64,000 nucleotides of DNA from Gammaproteobacteria bacterium (GCA_021772975.1 JAJFKY010000024.1:1-64000), one strand, 5' to 3'. Shown: positions 36,559-45,818, counted from the stretch's first letter. Notes: generated from the sequence alone by a model not told the origin. Program-made: numbers and translations.

Positions 36559-38982
36559 ATGATTAAATTGACATCAAACACACGATCCGACCAACAACAA
36601 GAAACCTCTGTTCCCAATGTCACGCTGGATGATTATACGCTGGAGAATGCCTGCGCCAATGCCATCTTCCACATCAATAATATCTGCATTGCTTTTTCTG
36701 AGGATGGTGATAACAAAAACGAATTACAAATTTTGACAGCGGCGGCCAACGCAGACCTTGCTTCTGAGAAATCATGGAAAAAAACAGTGCTTTCAAAAGA
36801 TCTGATAGGTTACGCCGCGAACACCAAAGTGGCGCCGGTCATGGTCTCAGTGGACGAGTCTGTCTATGTCTTCTGGGCAGACAATAAAGCAAGCCGTGCT
36901 ATGGCTACACGCTACAACCCGATAAACCCTATGTGGTCTGCTTATGTAGAGCTGCTTACACCTTCCAGCAGCAATCTAGCAGCGGACAACGATGATGCCA
37001 CCATCTCAGTTCTTTATTATGGTGACACGATGATTGTCAGTAAAGCGGATATGAACAAGCAGACGGTAACTTTTTATTTCTTTAATCCAGATGATTACGA
37101 TGAAAACGAAAACACCTGGCAGACGATAAAAAAGCTCTCTTTTGAGAACCAGAAAATGGAAGATAATTTTAATACAAAAGAAGGAGACGATCCGGAAAAC
37201 CTTGATAAAACTACCAGCATGGCATGTTTTTCGACCATTTTAAGCGATGGTACAGATCCCAGCAGTTTTATAGTACAGTCATTAAATTACAATGAAAATT
37301 ATTACTCTTTTAACTGGCAGCTCACCTTAGACGGCAGTAACAATGTAGGTATCCAGGCAAGCAGTTACGACAACTGGGGTAATGGCAATTATTATAAGCA
37401 TGGAATCAATTTGGTCCGAGAACCAGGCGGCCGAATAAGAGCTTATTACCGCAACTTAGACAAGCATATTCAAACACGTTTTCTGTCTGCTGTAACAAAA
37501 ACCAGCGGACAGCCTGATTTTAAGTGGAGTGATAATAGTTATATAAACGGAGTGGAAACAGGCTCTTACCGTTGTCCTGCTGCATGCTACATACCTGGTA
37601 AGCCCAGTAGCAACGCAGGTGATAAAAGCATTCCCATGCAGGCACTGATCATCTACTCCAATAATAGCAGCCATCATCCATATATTGAATATAAACTTTC
37701 GGATTACGGTACCCTGCGGATTATTACCAGCGGAGATAATAAAGTCGATCTTACGGCACTGTCACGCAACGATCCTGCTACCAATGGGAAGCTGGGTAAA
37801 CTACAGGTGCTGGGTTATATAGATGGCCCTCCTCCGGTTCCGAATTCAAATTACGGCACCTGGTCCAACCCGTCCAACAATCTGATTGCCACCATTAATT
37901 ACGGCGAAGACCAGTCACGGATGGTGAAAAGGGAAATGGATGATATCCATACGATTGCTGTTCAGTCATCTGCCGGAGCCAGTTTCGGAGTAGGTGCCTC
38001 GATAGGATACTCAATAGCAGGCAGCAGTGGTGAATACATAGGTCATAGTCAAACTGTAAGGGTTGGTCTTGATATGAAAGGGGAATATCTTCTGGACCCG
38101 AGGACTAATAATATTTCGCCTTATGGAACCTTATCTGCGAGAAACATTGTTTTACAAGCTTATGAATATCAATTTATAGATGTAGGGGCAACAGCACCTG
38201 ATACTGATACCACTGTACAATTTGCAAAAGTGATACTGGGTAACTGGGAGAAACAGAGTATTCCTTTTGAAGTCTTTAGTGTTAAGCCGGGAGATCTTTC
38301 GTCTTATTCAGAAGCAAGTTGGGATAAAGCTTTTGGCGAAAATTATTTTGAAGATGAAATCGAGCCCAATGCAGTAACATTAAATGCAGGCGGAAATGAT
38401 GATAAATATCTGCCCTTTTCCACCAGCACAACCGGCTCAACCACTAGCGAATTTGGCGCTTCAACCGGGTCTTTTGAAGAATCCAGTTGGACCTATGATG
38501 CGTCGGTTTATTCCAGTGTTACCGCGGGTGTCAATTTTTTTGGAGTTGGCTTGCAAAGCGAGATCAAGGGCACGATCCAGGCGACTTACAAAACAAAAAC
38601 CTTAACAAGTAAAAATACACCGTGGGGCATTAACGCGGATATTGTTTATTTTGATAACAATGGTGATCCAAATCAGGTGGCTTCATATACATGGCGCCTG
38701 TATCTGGTTAAAGCCAGTACCGCCTGGACGGAAGAATTGATCAGTAATCTGCCGCCAGGCAGCAACCTGCAGAAGGCTATTGATCCTCAATCAGCGTGCT
38801 GGAAAATCATCTACACGGTGGATACAAATTCCATTATTTACAATAGTGATTTAACGGAAAGGCTGGCAGAACAATTTGAGATCAGCCAACAAACACTGGA
38901 TCAGCTGGAAAAAGCAGGTATTACGCGGGTTGGACAGTTAATCACGGAGTTGGATATTCATTCTTTTGAAAATCTGGATTAA
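36559..38982 (+). CDS. Large beta-rich protein of unknown function, possibly a pore-forming toxin-like protein
   Basis: The 807-residue protein has no signal peptide and no family I can name. Its N-terminal half (about 1-440) is made of short strands with Trp/Tyr-rich units such as VMVSVDESVYVFWADNK, compatible with a beta-propeller. About residues 468-490 (SAGASFGVGASIGYSIAG) and 630-670 (YSSVTAGVNFFGVGLQSE) are Gly/Ser alternating amphipathic stretches like membrane-inserting hairpins of aerolysin- or MACPF-type toxins. Residues about 765-807 form a helical tail (LDQLEKAGITRVGQLITEL) resembling the helix-hairpin-helix of RNA polymerase alpha C-terminal domains. Base composition is visibly more A/T-rich than in the neighbours, suggesting transfer. 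The ribosome site is GGGAAG. Confidence 0.75.
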   Translation: MIKLTSNTRSDQQQETSVPNVTLDDYTLENACANAIFHINNICIAFSEDGDNKNELQILTAAANADLASEKSWKKTVLSKDLIGYAANTKVAPVMVSVDESVYVFWADNKASRAMATRYNPINPMWSAYVELLTPSSSNLAADNDDATISVLYYGDTMIVSKADMNKQTVTFYFFNPDDYDENENTWQTIKKLSFENQKMEDNFNTKEGDDPENLDKTTSMACFSTILSDGTDPSSFIVQSLNYNENYYSFNWQLTLDGSNNVGIQASSYDNWGNGNYYKHGINLVREPGGRIRAYYRNLDKHIQTRFLSAVTKTSGQPDFKWSDNSYINGVETGSYRCPAACYIPGKPSSNAGDKSIPMQALIIYSNNSSHHPYIEYKLSDYGTLRIITSGDNKVDLTALSRNDPATNGKLGKLQVLGYIDGPPPVPNSNYGTWSNPSNNLIATINYGEDQSRMVKREMDDIHTIAVQSSAGASFGVGASIGYSIAGSSGEYIGHSQTVRVGLDMKGEYLLDPRTNNISPYGTLSARNIVLQAYEYQFIDVGATAPDTDTTVQFAKVILGNWEKQSIPFEVFSVKPGDLSSYSEASWDKAFGENYFEDEIEPNAVTLNAGGNDDKYLPFSTSTTGSTTSEFGASTGSFEESSWTYDASVYSSVTAGVNFFGVGLQSEIKGTIQATYKTKTLTSKNTPWGINADIVYFDNNGDPNQVASYTWRLYLVKASTAWTEELISNLPPGSNLQKAIDPQSACWKIIYTVDTNSIIYNSDLTERLAEQFEISQQTLDQLEKAGITRVGQLITELDIHSFENLD

Positions 38983-39169
38983 AGTGTAAGGATAGCTTTG
39001 GATTTAAGAAAGTAGTTTATTGAATAAACAACAGTAGCTGGATAACTGCGGGGGTATTGGGCGCTTGTGCTCGCTGATAGGCACTAAGGTGTCTTTGGGA
39101 TAACGATCGGTGACCATGCTCTCGCAGTTTTCCGTCAAAACCAATAGCCACCCGGCATGCGCGGTCTGG

Positions 39170-40495
39170 TTATTTCCCAATACAAAAACTGCTGAAAATC
39201 GCCCCCAGCAGGTCATCGTTGTGATATTCCCCGGTAATCTCCGATAGCGCGTGCTGGGCGGACAGCAGTTCTTCGGCGAATAATTCGCCGGCGTGGGGAA
39301 TGTGTCCGCTGGCAAGCTCCAGATGTTCATTAACTTGTTGTAATGCTGACACGTGCCGCGGGCGCGCGGAGAAGGCCTGGGTGTCGGTGTTGCCAATGTT
39401 TAATTTGGCCAGAATAGCTTGTTCGAGCAACTCCAGACCGGTGCCCGTTTTGGCGGAGATGACGACGTCATAATCCGTCTGTGCCGCTGGCCCCGGCAGC
39501 AGGTCACTTTTATTGCCAACCCGGATAATAGGCACCGCCAGATCCCGGGGCGGTTTTTGCGCACTGCCACTTGAATCAGTCATATCATCCAACCACAACA
39601 CCACATCGGCGCTGCTGAGTGCGGCGTGTGCCCGGCGAATACCTTCTTGTTCGATAGGATCATCACTCTCACGCATCCCGGCGGTGTCGATCACTTCCAT
39701 CGGGATGCCGCCAATCTCCAGGCGTTCGCGCAACACATCCCGGGTGGTACCGGGAATATTGGTCACAATCGCGGCATCATGTTTGACCAGCGCATTGAGC
39801 AGGCTGGATTTCCCCGCATTGGGGGGACCGATAATGGCCAGCCTGGCGCCCTGGGTCAGATGCACTCCGCTACGCGCATCCGCCAATAATTGCGCGGCCT
39901 GCTGCTGCAGGCCGTGCAGACGCTCGGCAATGCGCTCATCCGCCAGAAAATCGATTTCTTCTTCCGGAAAATCCAGCGCCGCCTCTACCCATACCCGCAG
40001 TTCGAGCATGGCCTGTTGCAGTTGATTTACCGGTTTGCTTAAACCGCCATCCAGACTGCGATTGGCTGCCCGTACCGCGGCCGCACTGCCCGCTTCGATC
40101 AAGTCCGCGATGGCTTCGGCCTGGGTCAGGTCCAGTTTGTCATTCAGAAAGGCGCGTTCGCTGAACTCGCCCGGCCGCGCCAGGCGTGCGCCGGCTTGGG
40201 AAAGCTGCTGAATAATCAGTTGCAGCAGTACCTGACCGCCGTGCATGTGCAGCTCCGCCACGTCCTCACCGGTGAACGAATGGGGGCCAGGAAAAACCAG
40301 TAGCAGACCATGATCGAGGGTCTCCCCCTGCAAATCCCTGATGGTGCGTAATACTGCCTGTCGGGAGGGTGGTAAATCACCGCACAACCGCGCGGCAAAA
40401 GCAAAGGCCTGCGGACCGGATATCCGGATAATGCCCACTCCGCCGGCACCCGGCGGAGTGGCAATCGCGCAGATGGTGTCAGCTGGCGTTTTCAA
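39170..40495 (-). CDS. mnmE: tRNA uridine-5-carboxymethylaminomethyl modification GTPase
   Basis: MnmE with MnmG modifies U34 in tRNAs. The start proposed is the TTG at 40493-40495 (KTPADTICAIATPPGAGGVG), giving 441 residues with the family's N-terminus; an ATG at 40540 would add 15 residues that belong to yidC coding sequence. It has the N-terminal folate-binding domain, the G domain with GPPNAGKSSLLN, IPGTTRDV, DTAGMRES and NKSD, and the essential C-terminal Cys in FCIGK. It overlaps the yidC stop by 17 bases. Confidence 0.95.
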   Translation of the reverse strand: MKTPADTICAIATPPGAGGVGIIRISGPQAFAFAARLCGDLPPSRQAVLRTIRDLQGETLDHGLLLVFPGPHSFTGEDVAELHMHGGQVLLQLIIQQLSQAGARLARPGEFSERAFLNDKLDLTQAEAIADLIEAGSAAAVRAANRSLDGGLSKPVNQLQQAMLELRVWVEAALDFPEEEIDFLADERIAERLHGLQQQAAQLLADARSGVHLTQGARLAIIGPPNAGKSSLLNALVKHDAAIVTNIPGTTRDVLRERLEIGGIPMEVIDTAGMRESDDPIEQEGIRRAHAALSSADVVLWLDDMTDSSGSAQKPPRDLAVPIIRVGNKSDLLPGPAAQTDYDVVISAKTGTGLELLEQAILAKLNIGNTDTQAFSARPRHVSALQQVNEHLELASGHIPHAGELFAEELLSAQHALSEITGEYHNDDLLGAIFSSFCIGK

Positions 40496-42182
40496 TCCGC
40501 TTGGTGATAAACCATTGCTGAGCCAGTGAAACAACCGCATTGGTCGCCCAGTACAACACCAGACCGGCGGGGAAAAACGCAAACAGAACGGAGAAAACCA
40601 CCGGCAGGGCACTCATCATTTTGCGCTGCATGGGGTCCATACCGGGGGTCGGGCTCATCCGCTGGGTGGCTACCATGGCGATGCCATTGATGATCGGCAG
40701 CACAAAATACGGATCGGGACTGGACAAATCCTGAATCCAACCGAAAAACGGCGCCTGCCGCAACTCCACTGATTCCAGCAGCACCCAGTAAAGTGCAATA
40801 AAAATCGGTATCTGTACCAGAATCGGCAAACAGCCCCCGAGAGGATTGGCCTTTTCCGTTTTGTACAGCTCCATCATCGCCTGGCTCATTTTTTGCCGGT
40901 CGTCGCCGTAGCGTTCCTTGAGCTTTTCAATGCGTGGCTGCAGCTTGCGCATCCGGGCCATTGATTTGTACTGGGTTTCGGTCAGTTTGAAAAACAGCAG
41001 TTTAATCAACAGGGTCAATATGACGATCGACCAGCCCCAGTTTTTCACCACCGAATGTATCCAGGAAAGGGCAATAAACAGCGGTTTTGAGAAAATCGTG
41101 AAAATGCCGTAATCCACGGTCAGCTCAAGCCCCTGGGCAAGGTCTTTGAGTTCTTCCTGGAGTTTGGGTCCGACATACAGATCACTGGAAAACTGATGGG
41201 TCTGGCCGTCTGCCACACTGACCACACCATTTTGATAACGCAGCATATAACTGGTGATGGCTGATTGATTGATGTGGCTGCCAAAGTTTTCCAGACTGTT
41301 TTCCGGCGGCAACCAGGCACTCATAAAATAATGCTGGATCATGGCAATCCAGCCATTTTCAGCGGTCACATTCAGCGGTTCATCACTGAAATCGCTGAAT
41401 TTGCGCTTTTCAAATTTATCTTCAGGGGTGTAATACGCCGCCCCACTGAAGCTATACCGGGACGTATTGGTCAGGCCGCCCTTGCTGGCCGTAGGCGCGG
41501 TACGCTGGAGTTGAACATAGCGATTGCCTTGCCAGACCTGACCGGACTGGTTGGTCAGAGTGTGATCGGTGGCGATCACATACTCGCCCCGCTGCAGCGT
41601 CAAAGTCTTGACCACATTGATGCCACCCTCACTCCAGTTCAATACCACCTGCAGCTCATTCTGGCCGGGACGCAAACGATACTCGCTCTGATCGCTCTGG
41701 TAACGCGCCAGATGAGTGGGCGCGGGATGGTTATTGGACAGCAATCCGGATTGCGCGACGTACAGGCTATTGGCATCACGCTGAAACAGCTGCACCGGGA
41801 TATCCGGTTGTTCAACATCAACCGGATAATCCAGCAGGTGGGCACTGACCACAGTACCGCCCTGCAAATCAATCAACAGCTCCAATACATCGGTGCTGAC
41901 TCGAATGAGCTCAGCGTTGTCGGTGTTAGCCGTCGGCTCATCCGTGGCTGACTGCAGTGCCGGAACGGCTTCATTACTGACCAGTTGCGGAACATCGTCG
42001 CCAGTCTGTGCCGGAATATCAGCCACACCGGGCACCTCACCGTTGTTATCGGCCTGGCTGGCTGGTTCATTAATATTGCTGATCGGTGGAATCGGACGCG
42101 CGTAATCCTGTTGCCATTGTGACCACAGTAAAAAGGCCAGCACGGCCAGCGCAATCAGAAACAGGTTACGTGTTTCCGGCAT
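40479..42182 (-). CDS. yidC: Membrane protein insertase
   Basis: YidC inserts and folds inner-membrane proteins, alone or with SecYEG. The 567-residue protein is of the Gram-negative type: an N-terminal span (NLFLIALAVLAFLLWSQW), a large periplasmic beta-supersandwich domain (about 60-340) and the conserved five-span core with NWGWSIVILTLLIKLLFF, EKANPLGGCLPILVQIPIF and a C-terminal span. It overlaps rnpA by 17 bases at its start and mnmE at its end. The yidD gene normally found between rnpA and yidC is absent. Confidence 0.97.
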   Translation of the reverse strand: MPETRNLFLIALAVLAFLLWSQWQQDYARPIPPISNINEPASQADNNGEVPGVADIPAQTGDDVPQLVSNEAVPALQSATDEPTANTDNAELIRVSTDVLELLIDLQGGTVVSAHLLDYPVDVEQPDIPVQLFQRDANSLYVAQSGLLSNNHPAPTHLARYQSDQSEYRLRPGQNELQVVLNWSEGGINVVKTLTLQRGEYVIATDHTLTNQSGQVWQGNRYVQLQRTAPTASKGGLTNTSRYSFSGAAYYTPEDKFEKRKFSDFSDEPLNVTAENGWIAMIQHYFMSAWLPPENSLENFGSHINQSAITSYMLRYQNGVVSVADGQTHQFSSDLYVGPKLQEELKDLAQGLELTVDYGIFTIFSKPLFIALSWIHSVVKNWGWSIVILTLLIKLLFFKLTETQYKSMARMRKLQPRIEKLKERYGDDRQKMSQAMMELYKTEKANPLGGCLPILVQIPIFIALYWVLLESVELRQAPFFGWIQDLSSPDPYFVLPIINGIAMVATQRMSPTPGMDPMQRKMMSALPVVFSVLFAFFPAGLVLYWATNAVVSLAQQWFITKRIENAS

Positions 42183-42555
42183 GGGAAATGTCCTTGAGTT
42201 TGTTCTGGATTGTATTCAGATGCTGATAAGTTGCGGCTTGCAGGTTTTGATTACAAGTCCCGGCTGCGCCCGGTCTGGCCTGAAACACCAAATCGGCCGA
42301 GCTGATTACGACATCCTTATCATGCTGCGCACACCAGTGCCGGAAACTTTCCCGCACGTTACGCTTTATGCGATTGCGTTCCACTGCGCGTTTATCGACT
42401 TTTTTACTCACCGCCAGGCCCAAGCGTGGCCCAGTCTGGTTTTTTTTCGCCAGGACACGAAAAAACCGGTCGCTGCTGACAACCGGTTTGGAACTGAACA
42501 CTGCGGCGAATTCTCCGGGTTTACGCAGCCGCTGCTGTTTGCTGTATCCTGCCAT
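42166..42555 (-). CDS. rnpA: Ribonuclease P protein component
   Basis: RnpA binds the RNase P RNA and helps 5' processing of pre-tRNA. The 129-residue protein has the signature RLGLAVSKKVDKRAVERNRIKRNVRESFR, with the basic RNR helix intact, followed by DLVFQARPGA. It lies 151 bases after rpmH on the same strand. Confidence 0.95.
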   Translation of the reverse strand: MAGYSKQQRLRKPGEFAAVFSSKPVVSSDRFFRVLAKKNQTGPRLGLAVSKKVDKRAVERNRIKRNVRESFRHWCAQHDKDVVISSADLVFQARPGAAGTCNQNLQAATYQHLNTIQNKLKDISHAGNT

Positions 42556-42706
42556 GCTGCTTTCCCCGCCCCGGTCCTGGTCCTGGTATCAACCTCAGGC
42601 TGATCCCGGCGCTGTTGCTGTAGCCGGACAGAGTCCACTGTTGCTTAGCTGACCGCTCCGATTCAAGCAGTCCGTTTGACCAGGCTGAGAATATCGCGGG
42701 TAATAA

Positions 42707-42841
42707 TTACTGCGCCAGACGCTTGCGGCCACGACGGCGGCGGGCATTGATAATCGCGCGTCCACCACGGGTAGCCATGCGCGCGCGGAAGCCGTGGGTG
42801 CGGGCACGCTTGATCTTGCTGGGCTGATATGTACGTTTCAT
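42707..42841 (-). CDS. rpmH: 50S ribosomal protein L34
   Basis: The 44-codon gene encodes the highly conserved L34, beginning [19 protein letters not shown] and ending GRKRLAQ. The ATG at 42839-42841 follows CGGAG at 7 bases. It is the first gene of the rpmH-rnpA-yidC-mnmE run, under the promoter at 42890-42918. Confidence 0.97.
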   Translation of the reverse strand: MKRTYQPSKIKRARTHGFRARMATRGGRAIINARRRRGRKRLAQ

Positions 42842-42889
42842 TGGGAAACTCCGATATTAATTATCCGCTCAAGCGGAAAACAGCCAGCC

Positions 42890-42918
42890 ATGATAAGAAA
42901 AAAACCCTTTCAGGTCAA
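42890..42918 (-). promoter_or_regulatory. Sigma70-type promoter of rpmH
   Basis: On the minus strand TTGACC (42913-42918) and TATCAT (42890-42895) are separated by exactly 17 bases, about 50 bases upstream of the rpmH start. The spacer contains a run of seven T. Confidence 0.75.
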
Positions 42919-42975
42919 TAAAAAGCTGGCGGCCCGCGGCGCTTCAGCCGGCCCCGGACAATCCGCTCGGAAAAG

Positions 42976-42984
42976 TTATCCACA
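42976..42984 (+). promoter_or_regulatory. Perfect DnaA box upstream of dnaA
   Basis: TTATCCACA matches the DnaA box consensus exactly. A TATGAT hexamer at 43002-43007 could be the dnaA -10 element, in which case this box would overlap its -35 region and allow autorepression by DnaA; that reading is an inference. Confidence 0.8.
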
Positions 42985-43054
42985 AGCTGGCGCAGATGCT
43001 TTATGATGCTAGGCCGTAACCAGATTATGCCCAGTATTAATTTAAACATCCGCA

Positions 43055-44374
43055 ATGTCTTCTGATCCCATCTGGCAACAATGCCTATCCCGTCTGGAGC
43101 GGCAGTTCCCGCTGGATGAAGTCAATACCTGGCTGCGTCCCCTGCGTCTGACCACCAGCAACCGCGGCACGGTGATGCTGCTGGCGCCTAACCAGATTGT
43201 ATGTGAACGGGTTGAACAGCATTATCTGCGCACTATTCACGCCATCCTGCTGCAGCTGCAACCGGATCTTGCCAATGAACCGGTCATCAGCGTCGCTAAC
43301 CGGCAGCAGAACCGGACTGTCAGCGCCAGCAGCACTGGTGAAGAAAGTGAACCGCTCACCGGGCTGGATCAACGCTACACTTTTGACAATTTTGTCCCGG
43401 GTAAAAGCAATGAGCTGGCTTTGAACGCGGCCATTCAGGTGGCGCGCAACCCTGGCAGTGAATATAACCCGCTGACTTTGTACGGCAGTACCGGGTTGGG
43501 TAAAACCCATTTGTTGCATGCCGCCGGAAATCTGATCAAACAGAACAACCCGGCCGCCAAAATCTTATATCTGCCTTCCGAGCGGTTCGTAAATGATCTG
43601 GTGCGCTCGCTGGGGTCGCGCAACGTTGAGCAGTTCAAGCAACGCTACCGCAGCGTGGATGCACTGCTGATCGATGATATCCAGTTCATTGCCGGCAAGG
43701 ATCGCTCCCAGGAGGAGTTTTTCCACACCTTTAATGCTCTACTGGACTTACAGCAACAGATTATCCTGACCTGCGACCGCTACCCGAAAGAAGTCCCCAA
43801 TCTGGAACCGCGCCTGCAATCCCGGTTTGGCTGGGGTTTGACGGTGTCCATCGAACCACCCGATTTTGAAACCCGAGTGGCCATTCTGATTCAAAAAGCC
43901 CAGGAGAAAAACTGGGAGCTGAATATTGATGTAGCGCAGCTGATTGCCGGCAAAATGCGCAGTAGTGTCAGAGATCTGGAGGGCGCGCTGAATACACTGT
44001 ACGCCAATGCCAACTTTATGGGCTGCGAAGTCAGTGAGCACTTTGCCCGCGAAACACTGCGCGATCTGCTCGCTATTCATGATCGCTCCATTACGCTGGA
44101 TCAGATCAAAAAAACCGTCGCCGAATTTTACAATCTGCGCGAATCAGACATGCTATCGAAGCGCCGTACGCGTGCCATTGCACGGCCGCGCCAACTGGCT
44201 ATGGCCCTGTGCAAGGAATTGACTGATAACAGTCTGCCGGAAATCGGCCAGGCTTTTGGTGGTCGGGATCACACCACGGTGCTGCATGCCTGCCGCAAAA
44301 TTGAAGAGCTGACCCGTGACGATGCGCAAATCAGCGAAGACAAAAAACGCCTGGTCAGACAGTTATCAACATGA
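43055..44374 (+). CDS. dnaA: Chromosomal replication initiator DnaA
   Basis: DnaA binds oriC and loads the helicase. The 439-residue protein has domain I (IWQQCLSRLERQFPLDEVNTW), a short linker domain II, the AAA+ domain III with Walker A STGLGKTHLLHA and Walker B LLIDDIQFIAGK, and the DNA-binding domain IV with GGRDHTTVLHACRKI. Domain II is short compared with E. coli (467 residues in total). It is divergent from rpmH and is followed by the oriC-like region and dnaN. Confidence 0.98.
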   Translation: MSSDPIWQQCLSRLERQFPLDEVNTWLRPLRLTTSNRGTVMLLAPNQIVCERVEQHYLRTIHAILLQLQPDLANEPVISVANRQQNRTVSASSTGEESEPLTGLDQRYTFDNFVPGKSNELALNAAIQVARNPGSEYNPLTLYGSTGLGKTHLLHAAGNLIKQNNPAAKILYLPSERFVNDLVRSLGSRNVEQFKQRYRSVDALLIDDIQFIAGKDRSQEEFFHTFNALLDLQQQIILTCDRYPKEVPNLEPRLQSRFGWGLTVSIEPPDFETRVAILIQKAQEKNWELNIDVAQLIAGKMRSSVRDLEGALNTLYANANFMGCEVSEHFARETLRDLLAIHDRSITLDQIKKTVAEFYNLRESDMLSKRRTRAIARPRQLAMALCKELTDNSLPEIGQAFGGRDHTTVLHACRKIEELTRDDAQISEDKKRLVRQLST

Positions 44375-44664
44375 CGATCAAACAGTTGCCAGCAACTCAG
44401 CACGCGGCGATTAGCGAATTGTCCGGCCGGATATGCAACACAACTAACAAAAGGGTTAATAACCCGGTATTATTTGTGGATAATCTTGCGGCGGGTGCCT
44501 GCAGACAAACTTATTCACAGTCTGCACACAGGTAATAAAGGTTTTACCGTTAGTTTGTTACTATATATAACTTATTGATTATTAACATTTTTATTGGGTT
44601 ACCACCAGATTCTTGTTAACCCTATTACTACAACTATTGATTATATAAACATTGTTTTTGAGGA
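44363..44664. other. Probable chromosomal origin of replication (oriC) between dnaA and dnaN
   Basis: The dnaA-dnaN spacer (44375-44670) contains DnaA boxes: TTATCAACA at 44363-44371 (one mismatch, in the dnaA end), a perfect box on the minus strand at 44475-44483, and TTATTCACA at 44511-44519. Next to them lies a strongly A/T-rich block at about 44530-44664, including TATATATAA, a candidate unwinding element. The palindrome GGGTTAATAACCC is at 44453-44465, and an inverted GGGTTA/TAACCC pair lies at about 44596-44622. Gene context dnaA-oriC-dnaN fits. A GC-skew switch would confirm it. Confidence 0.75.
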
Positions 44665-44670
44665 TTGGCC

Positions 44671-45774
44671 ATGAAATTCACCATGCAACGCGAAGCTCTG
44701 CTGCAACCCCTGTCACAAGTGGTTGGTGTCGTTGAACGTCGGCAAACCTTACCGATTCTGGCCAACTTTCTTTTGCAGGCCGAAGACGGGAATTTATCCT
44801 GTACCGGTACGGATATGGAAGTTGAGCTGCGATCAACCCATACCGCCAATGTACAACAACCAGGCAGAATTACTGTACCGGCACGCAAACTGGTGGATAT
44901 TTGCCGTGCCTTACCGGATGGTTGTGAAATTGTTCTGGAACAGCAAGACAGTCAGTTACTGATCAACACCAAAAACAGCCATTTCACCCTCAGTACCCTG
45001 CCAGCCGATGAGTTTCCGGATTTAGAACAGGCGGAAAACCTGCAGCATTACCAGATCAAGGAAGGGGATCTGCATCAACTGCTGGAACGTACCGCATTTG
45101 CGATGGCCAACCAGGATGTGCGCTATTACCTCAACGGTTTGTTGCTGGAAAAGAAAGGCAGTCTGTTGCGTGCCGTGGCCACTGATGGTCACCGGCTGGC
45201 GCTGGCGGATTTGAATGAAGATGTTACCGGTGGACAGGAAGAACAACAGGTGATCGTGCCGCGCAAAGGTATTTTGGAGTTGCTGCGCCTGCTGGAAGCT
45301 GGCGATGACGAAATCAGCCTGGGCATCGGCAGCAATCATATCCAGGTTGCCAAGTCTGGCCTGACCCTGACCTCTAAACTGATTGACGGTCGTTTTCCTG
45401 AGTATGAAGCGGTGATACCGCCCGCCAACGATAACGAAATCATCATCAACCGTGGCCGTTTCCGTACCGCTTTACAGCGTGCGGCGATTTTATCCAATGA
45501 AAAATTCCGTGGTGTGCGTCTGGAGTTTTCTCCCGACGCAGTCAAGATCATTGCCCACAATCCGCAGCAGGAAGAAGCCGTAGAAGAGTTGGACGTACAA
45601 CATTCGGTGCCAACCCTCTCTATCGGATTCAATGTGACTTACCTGCTGGAAGCGCTTGGCGCACTCAGCACCGAAGATGTCCAATTGAAATTGCGTGACG
45701 CCAACAGTTCCTGTCTGATTGTTGAACCGGGCAGTGAGCGGACACGCCACGTGGTCATGCCACTAAAACTGTAA
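44671..45774 (+). CDS. dnaN: DNA polymerase III beta sliding clamp
   Basis: The 367-residue protein starts at the ATG at 44671, with GAGG 7 bases upstream; the TTG two codons before is not needed. It shows the three-fold clamp domain pattern, e.g. MKFTMQREALLQPLSQVVG, VATDGHRLALADL and the C-terminal HVVMPLKL. The dimeric clamp tethers polymerase III to DNA. It follows the origin region and is followed by recF after 44 bases. Confidence 0.98.
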   Translation: MKFTMQREALLQPLSQVVGVVERRQTLPILANFLLQAEDGNLSCTGTDMEVELRSTHTANVQQPGRITVPARKLVDICRALPDGCEIVLEQQDSQLLINTKNSHFTLSTLPADEFPDLEQAENLQHYQIKEGDLHQLLERTAFAMANQDVRYYLNGLLLEKKGSLLRAVATDGHRLALADLNEDVTGGQEEQQVIVPRKGILELLRLLEAGDDEISLGIGSNHIQVAKSGLTLTSKLIDGRFPEYEAVIPPANDNEIIINRGRFRTALQRAAILSNEKFRGVRLEFSPDAVKIIAHNPQQEEAVEELDVQHSVPTLSIGFNVTYLLEALGALSTEDVQLKLRDANSSCLIVEPGSERTRHVVMPLKL

Positions 45775-45818
45775 CCGCGGCGATAGACCTTATCCGCTGA
45801 TGCCAAAACCGGGCTGAT

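Noticed and set aside
34341-38982. Prophage or integrative element
   Set aside because: No integrase, phage structural genes, tRNA target or flanking direct repeats are seen.
39004-39396. Minus-strand frame of 130 codons at the end of mnmE
   Set aside because: It overlaps mnmE in another frame on the same strand, and its tail in the spacer has no recognisable family or ribosome site.
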